DNA of 64,000 nt, taken from NCBI RefSeq assembly GCF_017874395.1, contig NZ_JAGGLJ010000001.1, positions 116,223 to 180,222 on the forward strand. The letters are read 5' to 3'. Positions 17,194 to 26,469 of the stretch are shown one piece after another. This DNA is from Peptoniphilus stercorisuis. GTDB taxonomy: Bacteria > Bacillota > Clostridia > Tissierellales > Peptoniphilaceae. How positions within the stretch are numbered: the first letter of the stretch is position 1; the number at the start of each line of letters is the position of its first letter. Below the pieces are notes generated by a model. The model was given only the letters and a program-made list of their open reading frames with translations, was not told the origin of the DNA and made no database searches. Made by a program: the position numbers and the translations under genes.

Positions 17194-18372
17194 ATGTTAT
17201 TTAGTTTGGGACTTATTATTTTATTTGGTATATTATTTGGAAGTTTTTTTGAAAGGATAAAGTTGCCAAGTCTTTTAGGTATGTTAATTGCAGGAATTAT
17301 TATAGGACCTTATGGTTTTAATTTAATTGACAAATCAGTTTTAAATATTTCTGGAGAACTTAGGACTTTTGCACTAGTTGTAATATTAACAAGAGCAGGG
17401 CTTAATTTAGATTTAGATATTTTAAGAAAGGTTGGTATTTCTGCTATTTTAATGTGTTTTTTGCCAGCTACTTTTGAAATCTTTGGAATATATTTAATTG
17501 CTCCAAAAGTTTTAAATATTTCAGCAATAGATAGTTTAATTCTAGGAGCAGTTTTAGCTGCAGTATCACCTGCTGTAGTTGTTCCAAAGATGTTAAAATT
17601 AATAGATGAGGGATATGGAAGAAAAAGTGGAATTCCTGATTTAATAATGGCTGGAGCATCTGTTGATGATATTTTTGTAATAGTTATATTTACTGCACTT
17701 TTAAGTATTAGAACTGGTGGAAGTGTAAGTATTTTTAGTATTATTTCTATTCCAATCTCAATATTACTTGGAATATTATTTGGATCTATACTTGGGAATA
17801 TTTTAAGTATTCTATTTAAGAAATTTAATATTATAAATGAAAAAAAGATATTAATTTTACTTAGTATTTCTTTTGTATTATTATTTTTTGAAAATACTAT
17901 TAAATCAACTATTCCCTTTTCAGGGCTAATTGCAGTAATGGCTTTTAGTGCAAGTTTAAAGAAAAAAAGTGAATCTATTGCAAGGGATTTGTCTAAGTCT
18001 TTTTCTAGTATTTGGGTTTTTGCAGAGATTTTATTATTTGTACTTGTTGGAGCAAGTGTAAATATTTCCTATGCTTTTAAATTATCTTATCTTCCACTTA
18101 TTGTAATAATATTTGGGCTTATATTTAGAGCAATTGGTGTAAATATTGCAATTTTAAAAAGTGATTTAAATAAGAAAGAAAGATTATTTACTACAATTTC
18201 CTATATGCCAAAGGCAACTGTTCAAGCGGCGATTTCTTCTATTCCACTTTCTATGGGGATTTCTAGTGGAGAGACTATTTTAACTGTTGGGGTATTTGCT
18301 ATTTTATTTACAGCACCTATTTTTGCAAAATTAATAGATTTTAGTTATAAAAAATTGTTGATTAAGGATTAA
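17194..18372 (+). CDS. CPA2-type cation:proton antiporter under fluoride control
   Basis: Membrane protein of 392 aa with about 12 hydrophobic segments, of the Kef/CPA2 antiporter type without the C-terminal nucleotide-binding domain. Segments such as LLGMLIAGIIIGPYG and ASVDDIFVIVIFTALL (paired acidic residues of the ion site) support this. The start is ATG 17194 with AATGGAGG upstream; an ATG at 17149 would fall inside the riboswitch terminator and is rejected. Antiporters of this class occur behind fluoride riboswitches in other bacteria; whether it moves fluoride itself or relieves acid/ion stress linked to fluoride is not known from sequence. Confidence 0.88.
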   Translation: MLFSLGLIILFGILFGSFFERIKLPSLLGMLIAGIIIGPYGFNLIDKSVLNISGELRTFALVVILTRAGLNLDLDILRKVGISAILMCFLPATFEIFGIYLIAPKVLNISAIDSLILGAVLAAVSPAVVVPKMLKLIDEGYGRKSGIPDLIMAGASVDDIFVIVIFTALLSIRTGGSVSIFSIISIPISILLGILFGSILGNILSILFKKFNIINEKKILILLSISFVLLFFENTIKSTIPFSGLIAVMAFSASLKKKSESIARDLSKSFSSIWVFAEILLFVLVGASVNISYAFKLSYLPLIVIIFGLIFRAIGVNIAILKSDLNKKERLFTTISYMPKATVQAAISSIPLSMGISSGETILTVGVFAILFTAPIFAKLIDFSYKKLLIKD

Positions 18373-18396
18373 AAAAAGCGCTATATAGCACTTTTG
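18372..18396 (-). terminator. Rho-independent terminator overlapping the stop codon
   Basis: On the minus strand AGTGCTAT / ATAGCGCT (one G-U) is followed by TTTTTTT; on the + strand the same position is a C-A mismatch, so it suits the minus gene better. Confidence 0.65.
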
Positions 18397-19397
18397 TCGT
18401 ATATTCTATTAAGTGTTGTAACAAGTGTAAATATTATAACTGATGCAAGATTTGATGTAATATTGTCTTGATCAAATCTAGGTGATACTTCTGCTATATC
18501 AAAACTAATTGCTTTTTCAGAAGATAGTATGTGTTTTAATAGAATAAGTGCAATTTCAGGATCGAGTCCAAGAGGTTGAGGTGCTGATACTCCTGGTGCA
18601 AAGGCTGATGAAAATACATCGGAACAAATTGTAATATATAGATGGTCTTGTTTTCTTATAAAGTCATCTAGTTCTTCAAAGGTATTATAATAGTCGCTAC
18701 TTAATAGGTCCTTTGCAAGTATATATTTTACATTGTATTCATCTGCTGTTTTAAATAAATTTCTAGTATTAGAATGCTTTTGAATTCCTAGACAAAAGTA
18801 TGAATAGTTTAAATTTTCTTCTTCTGCTAAGTCGTGAATTTGTCTAAACATTGTGCCAGAGTTTCCGCCATTTTCATAGGGACGTAGATCAAAATGTGCA
18901 TCAAAGTTTATAATTCCTAGATTTTTCATTTCTTTTTTATTTTTAAAGTAATCTATTATTCCTTTATAATGTCCAAAGGCAATGCCATGTCCTCCTCCAA
19001 GAAGTATTGGAAATAAGTTAAGGGATAGTATTTTAGATACTGCTTTTTTTAATAGTTCTTGAGCTTCATCAAGACTTAAGGATTCAACACTTATATTTCC
19101 TGCATCATAGAGCATAGTATCTTCAGAAAAATGGCAGGGAAGATTTGAAAGTTCTTTTCTTATACTTTCAGGTCCAAGTGCTGCTCCCACTCTTCCTTTG
19201 TTAAGTTCTATACCATAGTCACTACTAAAACCTAAAAAACAAAATCCAAGTTTTTCACTAAAGGGCTTTAAGTTTTCATCTTTTAAATCTATAAACTGAA
19301 CCCATTGATGCCATCTAAATGAATCAAAATCAGTTTCACTATCTATTCTGCCTTGCCAAAAATCTTTACTTGCTACTTCATAATTATTATTAAACAT
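18381..19397 (-). CDS. Arginase/agmatinase family hydrolase, formimidoylglutamase-like
   Basis: Ureohydrolase fold enzyme of 338 aa. LLGGGHGIAFGH supplies the first metal-ligand His and NFDAHFDLRPYENGGNSGT supplies Asp, His and Asp. The third motif reads ITICSDVFSSAFAPGVSAPQPLG: the context matches formimidoylglutamases (HutG), which release formamide and glutamate in histidine breakdown, but the first Asp of the usual D-x-D is Cys. RHWQW-like residues near 30 (FRWHQWVQF) also fit that branch. No other hut gene is in the window. ATG has AAAGGAG upstream. The hydrolase family is firm; the substrate is inferred. Confidence 0.82.
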   Translation of the reverse strand: MFNNNYEVASKDFWQGRIDSETDFDSFRWHQWVQFIDLKDENLKPFSEKLGFCFLGFSSDYGIELNKGRVGAALGPESIRKELSNLPCHFSEDTMLYDAGNISVESLSLDEAQELLKKAVSKILSLNLFPILLGGGHGIAFGHYKGIIDYFKNKKEMKNLGIINFDAHFDLRPYENGGNSGTMFRQIHDLAEEENLNYSYFCLGIQKHSNTRNLFKTADEYNVKYILAKDLLSSDYYNTFEELDDFIRKQDHLYITICSDVFSSAFAPGVSAPQPLGLDPEIALILLKHILSSEKAISFDIAEVSPRFDQDNITSNLASVIIFTLVTTLNRIYDKSAI

Positions 19398-19610
19398 TTT
19401 AAACTCCTTTTATATTAAATATGTACTATTTATAGTATACATTAATAGAAAAACATAGAAAAATACTTTATTTAAGGAATTTTTAAGAATTTCTTTAGGA
19501 ATTATATAGATATTTATTGATATAATCTATGTAATAAAAATTTAATTAAGAAGAGAAGAATATTAGATAATATAGTATTTTATCATGTTATAATATACTC
19601 GGTGATAGCT

Positions 19611-20921
19611 ATGGGATTAGATTTAAATATTAATCAAATACAGGAATTAAAATTAAGTACTGAACTTATTTCTGCAATTACACTTTTAGAATATAATACT
19701 GATGAGTTAAATTCTTATCTTAGTAAAGAGTCGGAAAACAATATCATGATTGATTATAGTCCAACTAGTAAAGATTTTAAAAATACAGATTCAAAAAAGG
19801 GATATAGTAAAAATTTCTCTTCTGATGAGCTAGAGAGTTTTGAAAATTATATTGCAAAGGATTTATTATTAGTTGATTATTTATTTGAACAACTTACTGC
19901 TTTAGATTTAAGCAAAAAAGAATTAAATATAGGATATTTTATAATAGAAAATATTGATGATGATGGCTATTTAAGAATGACAATAGATGAAATCAGTGAT
20001 TGTTTAAAGATAAATAAAAAAGATGTAGAAAAAATTTTAAATATTATTAAACAATTTGAGCCAAGAGGTGTCGCATCAGCAAATCTAAGGGATTGTTTAC
20101 TTGCTCAAGTAGATAATAGTGATGAAAAATTAGTTGTTTTAATTGAGGACTATTTAGAAGATATAGCAAAAAATAAATTAGATATTATTTCTAAGTCTTT
20201 AAATATAACTATTGAAGAAGTACAAAGTAAAATAAAAATTATAAAGTCTTTAAATCCAATACCATCTTCTGGGTATCTAACTGATAATACTTCAACGGAA
20301 TATATTAGTCCTGATTTTTTTGTAGATGTAAAAGATGAGAGGGTAATTTTAAGTTTTAAAGATGGTTTTAACCCTGATTTATCAGTTAATAATTACTATA
20401 AAGATCTTATGAGTGAAAATATAGATGATAGTACAAAAAAATATTTAGATAATAAGTTTAATTCTGCAAGTTTTTTAATAAATGCAATTAATCAAAGAAA
20501 TAATACTATTAAAATTGTAATAGGTGAAATTATAGATTTTCAAAAAGAGTTTTTTGTAAAAAATGATCCACTTAAAATTATGACTTTAAAAGATATTGCT
20601 GATTTAACTGATTATTCTGAATCTACAATTTCAAGAGTTACAAAAAATAAATATTTACAATGTGAAAAGGGTATTTATCCTCTAAATTACTTTTTCCAAA
20701 GTGGTTTAAAATCTAATAATAATAATATATCAAAGGATTACATATCAAAGGAAATATTAGATATTATAAATAATGAAAATAAGAAAAAGCCACTTTCTGA
20801 TCAAAAAATTGCAGATATTTTAAATAATAAGGGCATAGATATAAAAAGAAGAACTGTAGCAAAATACAGAACTGAGATGAATATATTGTCTACATCTCTT
20901 AGAAAGGATTTTAATGGATAA
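19611..20921 (+). CDS. rpoN: RNA polymerase sigma-54 factor
   Basis: Sigma-54 of 436 aa. Region I at the N-terminus has the Leu/Gln pattern NINQIQELKLSTELISAITLLEYN; the core-binding region follows (EPRGVASANLRDCLLAQ, NPIPSSGY); the helix-turn-helix is DLTDYSESTISRVTKNKY, and the RpoN box for the -24 element is KRRTVAKYR at about residues 412-420. A GTG at 19602 is in frame, but GGTG there is better read as the ribosome site for ATG 19611. The acidic linker region II is short. No sigma-54 activator (AAA+ enhancer-binding protein) and no clear -24/-12 promoter was found in the window, so its targets lie elsewhere. Confidence 0.93.
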   Translation: MGLDLNINQIQELKLSTELISAITLLEYNTDELNSYLSKESENNIMIDYSPTSKDFKNTDSKKGYSKNFSSDELESFENYIAKDLLLVDYLFEQLTALDLSKKELNIGYFIIENIDDDGYLRMTIDEISDCLKINKKDVEKILNIIKQFEPRGVASANLRDCLLAQVDNSDEKLVVLIEDYLEDIAKNKLDIISKSLNITIEEVQSKIKIIKSLNPIPSSGYLTDNTSTEYISPDFFVDVKDERVILSFKDGFNPDLSVNNYYKDLMSENIDDSTKKYLDNKFNSASFLINAINQRNNTIKIVIGEIIDFQKEFFVKNDPLKIMTLKDIADLTDYSESTISRVTKNKYLQCEKGIYPLNYFFQSGLKSNNNNISKDYISKEILDIINNENKKKPLSDQKIADILNNKGIDIKRRTVAKYRTEMNILSTSLRKDFNG

Positions 20922-21504
20922 GAGAGTTAAAAAAAGAAGAAGAAGAAATACTAAAAAGAGAAAAATAAATAGAGTTTTCTTTTTTAGTGTAATATTTATT
21001 GTATTTTTAAGTTTAATTTTTAATAAAAATAAGGATAGAAATTATTCAGAGCCAGTTGATTATAGAGATGAATATATTAATATGGCAAAGCCAATTGCAA
21101 TAAAAGTTGCAAAAAAATATGATTTATTTCCAAGTGTAGTTTTGGCACAATCTGCCTTGGAAAGTAGCTGGGGGACTTCGGGGCTTTCAAGTGATTATAA
21201 TAATTATTTTGGAATAAAATCAAATAGTAGTTCAAATTCAAAGGATTTAATGACTTCTGAGTTTGTAAAGGGAAAAGAAATAAAAATTAATCAGCCCTTT
21301 AGGGAATATACTTCTATTAATGAATCTTTTGAGCACTATGGACTTTTAATAGGAACAGCACCTAGATATGAAGCAGTAAGAGATGCAAAGGATTATAAGC
21401 AAGCAGCTTATGCAATTAAAAAATGTGGATATGCAACTGATCCAAAGTATGCAGAAAAAATTATAATAATTATAGAATCTCATGATTTAGATGAGTTAGA
21501 TTAG
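20914..21504 (+). CDS. Membrane-anchored endo-beta-N-acetylglucosaminidase (glucosaminidase domain)
   Basis: Cell-wall hydrolase of 196 aa that would cut glycan strands of peptidoglycan. A very basic start (KKRRRRNTKKRKINR) precedes one membrane segment (about residues 22-37), which orients the rest outside. Residues 55-190 are a FlgJ/LytG-type glucosaminidase domain with the catalytic Glu in AQSALESSWG and the conserved NYFGIKS and REYTSINESFEHYG. It overlaps rpoN by 8 nt, so the two are translationally coupled, an unusual pairing. A terminator-like hairpin follows. Confidence 0.88.
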   Translation: MDKRVKKRRRRNTKKRKINRVFFFSVIFIVFLSLIFNKNKDRNYSEPVDYRDEYINMAKPIAIKVAKKYDLFPSVVLAQSALESSWGTSGLSSDYNNYFGIKSNSSSNSKDLMTSEFVKGKEIKINQPFREYTSINESFEHYGLLIGTAPRYEAVRDAKDYKQAAYAIKKCGYATDPKYAEKIIIIIESHDLDELD

Positions 21505-21537
21505 GATATTAAACAAAAAAACTAAAAAAGATTATTA

Positions 21538-21592
21538 AAATAAGGAATAAGAGGTTTATATAGAATAGCTATATTTAGCCTTTTATTTTTTT
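21538..21592 (+). terminator. Probable rho-independent terminator
   Basis: Imperfect long stem between AATAAGAGGTTTATATAG and CTATATTTAGCCTTTTATT, then T-rich sequence. It separates rpoN-glucosaminidase from the V-ATPase operon. Confidence 0.6.
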
Positions 21593-21791
21593 TATTGGTT
21601 ATAGAGAAATTTTTTTTGGGACTAAACTTTAGTTATGTACTTATTTATATTATTAATACAGTAACATGTTTTTGAAAGTTTTCTAAAATGTGCAAGAATG
21701 CGCTTTCTAGGAGTTTCTTTTTTTGTAAATGAGGTATAAAATATATCGACGTAATATTAAAACCCTGATTAATTTAGAAAGAAGGGATATT

Positions 21792-22112
21792 TTGAAAGAA
21801 AGAATTGAAGGTATCTTAGAGATTGACAAAAAAACTCAGGACATTACAGAGAGGACGGAAATTCAAATTGAAAAAGATTGGGAAGATTTAAGAGTAACTC
21901 TTACAGATATGGAAAATAAATCAAATGAAAGAGCTAAAAAAATAGCTCAAGAAAAATTTGATGAAATCTTAAAAGAGGCAGAAGAAAAGGTGGATAAAAG
22001 AAAATCTGAAAATGAAGAATCTTTAAAAAAAGTAGATGTTTTATTTGAAAAAAATAAAGAAATTTTACTTGAAGAGGCCTTTAATAGATTTATTTTAGGT
22101 AAGGAAGAATAG
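21792..22112 (+). CDS. V-type ATPase subunit G/H-like (peripheral stalk)
   Basis: Coiled-coil protein of about 106 aa rich in Glu and Lys, placed first in the V-ATPase operon where the peripheral-stalk subunit (NtpF/G) is expected; with subunit E it would hold the stator. The start is uncertain. An ATG at 21729 would give 127 aa, but its only Shine-Dalgarno is 15 nt away and a GAGGT lies just after it; the TTG at 21792 has AAGAAGGGA upstream, gives the usual length and begins at the expected helix (LKERIEGILEIDKKT). It ends 1 nt before the subunit C start. Confidence 0.75.
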   Translation: MKERIEGILEIDKKTQDITERTEIQIEKDWEDLRVTLTDMENKSNERAKKIAQEKFDEILKEAEEKVDKRKSENEESLKKVDVLFEKNKEILLEEAFNRFILGKEE

Positions 22113-22113
22113 T

Positions 22114-23151
22114 ATGAGAAGTATTGTGAGATTTTCTGCAGTAAATGCCAAAATTGACAAGATGTATTCTAATTTTTTAGATGATACTGATTATATTAAT
22201 TTAGCTCATTTAGATAATGTAAATGAAATAGTAAATTATCTAAAGGATAATTCTGAAATAGGAGAACTTCTTATTCCCCATAATAGAACTGATGAAGCAG
22301 AACTTAGTTTGCAAAAATATAAGCTAACTCAAATTAGAAAATTATCTCATTATTTAACAGATGATTATAAGAAATATATAAATGCATTATTATTAGAATT
22401 TGAGATTGCAGATATTAAAAAAGTTCTAAGGGTTTTGCAAAGAAATCAAGGTTATGAAGATTTAAGTTCAAAGTTTGTAATTATGAATAATGATCCGAAT
22501 TTTAAAATTGACTCTTCAACAGATATACCAACCTTTATTAATTCGCTAAAAAACACTAAGTATTACAGAGTGCTCCAAAGTTATCAAGAGGAGGAAAATG
22601 ATGTAATACTTTTTTATATGGAGATGAATTTAGATAGATTATATTATTCAAATCTAGTAAATATTTCTAAGGGTTTTGCTAATGATGACAAGATTGCAGT
22701 TAAAAATATTTTAGGTAAAAAAATTGATTTATTAAATATTATTTGGATTTATAGAGGTCTTAAATATTACAAACTTTTGCCAGAGGAGTTAATTAATTTT
22801 TGCATATTTGGAGGTTGTAATCTAAAATATGATGATTTAAGAGAATTGTGTTATTCAGAAAATTTAGATGAGTTTGTAAATAAAATTTTAAATACTGAAT
22901 ACAAATTTTTATTTGATGCTACAAATACTGATATTTATATGGATAGAAGGTCAAATAGATATTTATATTATATTGCAAAAAAAGAATTTTCAAAAAGCAC
23001 TTTTACTATGGGAAAGCTTCTTTCTTATATAGTTCTTTTAGATGCAGAAATTAAAGATATAAGTGCAATTATGGAAACGACAAGATTTAATATTTCCTTT
23101 GAGGAAACACTTAAATACTTAGTAAGAAGTTATAAAGGAAGTGAAATTTAG
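22114..23151 (+). CDS. ntpC: V-type ATPase subunit C (central stalk adaptor)
   Basis: 345 aa, V-ATPase subunit C/AC39 family, the funnel-shaped link between the central rotor and the membrane ring. The typical opening RFSAVNAKIDKMYSNFLDD and repeated helical units containing LLEFEIADIKKVLR and ILGKKIDLLNIIWIYRGLKYY are present. It overlaps subunit I by one base (TAGTG). In this operon it comes before subunit I, whereas many bacterial V-ATPase operons place it after subunit E. Confidence 0.92.
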   Translation: MRSIVRFSAVNAKIDKMYSNFLDDTDYINLAHLDNVNEIVNYLKDNSEIGELLIPHNRTDEAELSLQKYKLTQIRKLSHYLTDDYKKYINALLLEFEIADIKKVLRVLQRNQGYEDLSSKFVIMNNDPNFKIDSSTDIPTFINSLKNTKYYRVLQSYQEEENDVILFYMEMNLDRLYYSNLVNISKGFANDDKIAVKNILGKKIDLLNIIWIYRGLKYYKLLPEELINFCIFGGCNLKYDDLRELCYSENLDEFVNKILNTEYKFLFDATNTDIYMDRRSNRYLYYIAKKEFSKSTFTMGKLLSYIVLLDAEIKDISAIMETTRFNISFEETLKYLVRSYKGSEI

Positions 23152-25100
23152 TGGCAGTAGAAAAAATGAAAATGATGAATGTTGTAGGAGATCTATCTTA
23201 TATGGACAATGTTATTATTGACATTTTAAGATTAAAATCTGTAAATATTATTAATTCACAACTTGAAATTGACTCTAATGCCTTTGCTTTTAATCTTGAA
23301 AGTGAAGAAAATATTGAAAAAACAATTGAACTTAACTATGTTTCGCCTTTTGAAAAGGATAGTTCTAAGGAGCTTATAGTAAAAAGAGCAAGGGAACTTA
23401 TGAATTTTTTCTCTTTTAAATCAATTGAAGATAAGTATATAGGAGATTTAAAGGAGAACTTTGATTTTGATAAGTTTTACAATGATTTAAAGGTAAAAAT
23501 TGATAGATTAGATTATATTAATAAAGAAATTAAAAAGACTGAAGGTATAGAAAGCAATTACGATCTTTTTAGAAATGTTGAAATTGATCTATCGGATCTT
23601 GCAAATTTAAAATATTTTACAGCAAGGTTTGGAATTTTAGATAAGGAAGCTAGATTTAGATTTAAGAAAAATTATGGAAATATTCTAGCTATGATTTATC
23701 ATACAGCAACTATTGAAAATAATGAGGTATATCTTGCTATATATCCAAATGAAGTTTCAAATGAAATTGACAGAGTTTTAAAGAGTTTAAATTGGATTGA
23801 TGTAGATATACTTGGAAAAAATAAGGGAACTGCTGAGGATATTTTAGGGGGGCTTTCTAAGGAAAAAGAAGCTTTACTAAAAGAGAAAAAAGAAATAGAG
23901 GATTATAGAGATAGTCTTATTAATGAAAAAGAAGATGAGTTAAAGAAGATACTTGCTAGAATGCTTCTAAATGAAAAGATTGAAGAAGTTAAAAAATCTA
24001 TGGCAAGATCAAATAAATTTTTCTATTTATCAGGATGGATTGCTGTATCAGATATTGATGATATGAAGAAAGTTTTGATGGAATATGATGATTTATCTCT
24101 TGATTTTAGAACACCTGAGGAGATGAAGATAACTCCTCCAACGAAACTTAAAAATAGAAATTTTTTTAAACCCTTTGAACTACTAATAAATATGTATGGT
24201 ACACCAAATTACAAAGAGCTTGATCCAACAGTGTTTCTAGGTTTGACATATATGGTTTTATTTGGAGCAATGTTTGGTGATTTAGGTCAAGGGGCTATAT
24301 TTTTCTTAGGTGGATTAATTTTATCTAAGAAAGGAAATGATGGTTTTGGCGCACTTTTAAGATGTCTTGGATTGTCATCAATGGTATTTGGCGTTTTATA
24401 TGGTTCGGTTTTTGGATCAGAAGAGATTCTTCCAGCAGTATGGATGAGACCCTTTGAAAATATAAATCAAGTGCTTGGAATATCAGTTGGTTTTGGAGTT
24501 TTATTATTAGTAATTGCCTATGTATTAGGATTTGTTAATAAGATTAGAAATAATGAAGTTGAAGAGGCAGTTTTTGGAAAAGATGGAATTGCAGGATTTT
24601 TAATATTTTTATCAATGATTAATATTGGGCTTAATTTAGTTGCTAAAAAGGGACTTCTTCCAAATTCTGTAGCAGGAATAATAATTTTAATATCTCTTGT
24701 ATTAATGATATTTAAAAGACCACTTTATCAAAAATTATCAAAACAAAAAATATCATATCCCAACAATGATAAGGGTGGATATTATATAGAAGGATCTTTC
24801 TCATTACTTGAGACATTGATTTCAATATTAAGTAATATTATTTCATTTATAAGAGTTGGAGCATTTGCAATAAACCACGTTGGACTTTTCCTTGCATTTC
24901 AAACTTTAGGAGAAATGATTGGGAATAGTGCAGGAAACTTTATTGTACTTTTAGTAGGAAATATAATAATTATTGGACTTGAAGGTCTAATTGTATTTAT
25001 TCAAAGTTTAAGACTTGAATATTATGAATTATTTAGTAAATATTTTACAGGCGATGGATATAAGTTTGAACCTGCAAAAGTTAAATTAAAGGAGAATTAA
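23151..25100 (+). CDS. ntpI: V-type ATPase subunit I (membrane stator, a-subunit)
   Basis: 649 aa. The N-terminal ~340 residues are a soluble arm with coiled coil (SKEKEALLKEKKEIEDYRD). The C-terminal half has seven to eight membrane segments, beginning with VFLGLTYMVLFGAMFGDLGQG. The essential translocation Arg is in SFIRVGAFAINHVGL near residue 565. Start is GTG at 23151 with AAGGAAG upstream. It forms the ion half-channels facing the K ring. Confidence 0.94.
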   Translation: MAVEKMKMMNVVGDLSYMDNVIIDILRLKSVNIINSQLEIDSNAFAFNLESEENIEKTIELNYVSPFEKDSSKELIVKRARELMNFFSFKSIEDKYIGDLKENFDFDKFYNDLKVKIDRLDYINKEIKKTEGIESNYDLFRNVEIDLSDLANLKYFTARFGILDKEARFRFKKNYGNILAMIYHTATIENNEVYLAIYPNEVSNEIDRVLKSLNWIDVDILGKNKGTAEDILGGLSKEKEALLKEKKEIEDYRDSLINEKEDELKKILARMLLNEKIEEVKKSMARSNKFFYLSGWIAVSDIDDMKKVLMEYDDLSLDFRTPEEMKITPPTKLKNRNFFKPFELLINMYGTPNYKELDPTVFLGLTYMVLFGAMFGDLGQGAIFFLGGLILSKKGNDGFGALLRCLGLSSMVFGVLYGSVFGSEEILPAVWMRPFENINQVLGISVGFGVLLLVIAYVLGFVNKIRNNEVEEAVFGKDGIAGFLIFLSMINIGLNLVAKKGLLPNSVAGIIILISLVLMIFKRPLYQKLSKQKISYPNNDKGGYYIEGSFSLLETLISILSNIISFIRVGAFAINHVGLFLAFQTLGEMIGNSAGNFIVLLVGNIIIIGLEGLIVFIQSLRLEYYELFSKYFTGDGYKFEPAKVKLKEN

Positions 25101-25101
25101 T

Positions 25102-25521
25102 ATGGAAAAAGTACTAATATTATCATCACTAATTGTGCTATTTACTATAGCAACAGGATTTTATCTTGTATATAAAGGAACTGAAGCAAATAAGAAAAAA
25201 TTAAAAAAAGTTATGAAAGTTAATTTATTTGCCTTTATTCCAACTATAGCTTTTGCCCTTGTAACAGTAATACCTCAAGCTGTAACAGCAGCTGGTGCAA
25301 GTGATTCTGCTAGTGGAATGGGATTTTTAGGAGCAGCACTTTCAACAGGACTTGCAGCACTTGGAGCTGGTATTGCCGTAGGTAGCGTAGGTTCATCTGC
25401 AATAGGAGCTGTATCAGAAGACCCTTCATTCTTAGGTAAAACTCTAATATTTATTGGACTTGCAGAAGGTATTGCTATTTATGGACTAATCATCTCAATA
25501 ATTATTCTTGGAAGATTATAA
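25102..25521 (+). CDS. ntpK: V-type ATPase subunit K (membrane rotor ring)
   Basis: 139 aa, four hydrophobic segments (about 4-24, 44-64, 74-100, 112-138). The second hairpin is the standard proteolipid (GLAALGAGIAVGSVGSSAIGA, then GLAEGIAIYGLIISI with the single ion-binding Glu). The first hairpin is diverged, has no carboxylate and is interrupted by a very basic loop (NKKKLKKVMK), so one ion is carried per four helices. The residue after the Glu is Gly, not the Ser/Thr often seen in sodium-binding rings, so the coupling ion is undecided. The stop overlaps the next ATG. Confidence 0.92.
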   Translation: MEKVLILSSLIVLFTIATGFYLVYKGTEANKKKLKKVMKVNLFAFIPTIAFALVTVIPQAVTAAGASDSASGMGFLGAALSTGLAALGAGIAVGSVGSSAIGAVSEDPSFLGKTLIFIGLAEGIAIYGLIISIIILGRL

Positions 25522-25829
25522 TGAGATCATTAATGATATCTAGAAGTATGGATATACTTGCAGGTATACGACTTGCAGGAATTGAAGGGGTGTATTGTAA
25601 GGATTTAGAAGAGCTAGAGAAAAACTTTAAAATCTACAAAGATTATGAAAATTTAGGAATAATAATTCTAACTGAAAGTGATTTTAAAGAAATAGAAGAA
25701 GAAGTAATAAAGGTAAAACTCTCAAAAAAGCTCCCTTTAGTAGTTACTATTCCTGATAAAGGTGGACTAAAGGACAAGGACTTTATCCTTAAATATATAA
25801 AAGAATCCATAGGAGTTAAAGTAGGATAA
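25521..25829 (+). CDS. V-type ATPase subunit F (central stalk)
   Basis: 102 aa, F-subunit fold of the rotor shaft (called NtpG in Enterococcus). It contains a short N-terminal strand, the GIRLAGIEGV loop near residue 15 and the LGIIILTESDFKEIEEEV segment. ATG overlaps the stop of subunit K (TAATG). Confidence 0.87.
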   Translation: MRSLMISRSMDILAGIRLAGIEGVYCKDLEELEKNFKIYKDYENLGIIILTESDFKEIEEEVIKVKLSKKLPLVVTIPDKGGLKDKDFILKYIKESIGVKVG

Positions 25830-25842
25830 TGAGGGATGATTT

Positions 25843-26469
25843 ATGATTTTACTTGAAAATAAGTTGGAAATGTTCAACAAAATTGTATATAAGACAAAAG
25901 AACGTGAATGTGAATTAAAATTAGATGAAGTAAAAAAACAATGTGAAGAAGAAATTGAAAAGAAAAAAGTTGAACTTGAAAAAAATTCAGATGAAATAAT
26001 AAAAAGAAGAACTAGTCTTGCTAAAAAAAGAAAATATGAAATTTTAGGTAAGGTTGCTGAAGATAAGCGAATAGCTGAACTTCAAAAGACAGAAGAACTT
26101 AGAAAAAAACTAATTGAAGAACTTGAGAAAAAAGTTTTGGAATTTACTAGTACTGATGAATATATAGAGTTTGAAAAAGATAAATTTAGAACTCTTCTTG
26201 AAGAACTTGATGATGGAAATTATATTTTAAAACTTACAATTAGTGATAAAGATAAACTTTTTAATGAACTTATATCTTTAACTAATGGACGAGATATTAA
26301 TTTTATTTATGAGGAATTAGACAGTAATCTTCTAGGTGGTTTTATTGTTTCTGATGAGCAAAAAACTTATAATATTGACTCTTCTTTAAAAGAAAAAATA
26401 GAGGACAAAAAATATGAAATTGGAAAGCTTCTAGACTTTTCACTTAGAAAAGAAGGTGAGCAAGCTTGA
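25843..26469 (+). CDS. ntpE: V-type ATPase subunit E (peripheral stalk)
   Basis: 208 aa. The first ~110 residues are a long charged helix (Lys/Glu rich), the remaining part a small mixed domain with NLLGGFIVSDEQKTYNIDSS, typical of subunit E. It pairs with the G/H-like subunit to hold the A/B head. GAGGG lies 8 nt before ATG. The end overlaps the TTG start of subunit A by 4 nt. Confidence 0.88.
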   Translation: MILLENKLEMFNKIVYKTKERECELKLDEVKKQCEEEIEKKKVELEKNSDEIIKRRTSLAKKRKYEILGKVAEDKRIAELQKTEELRKKLIEELEKKVLEFTSTDEYIEFEKDKFRTLLEELDDGNYILKLTISDKDKLFNELISLTNGRDINFIYEELDSNLLGGFIVSDEQKTYNIDSSLKEKIEDKKYEIGKLLDFSLRKEGEQA

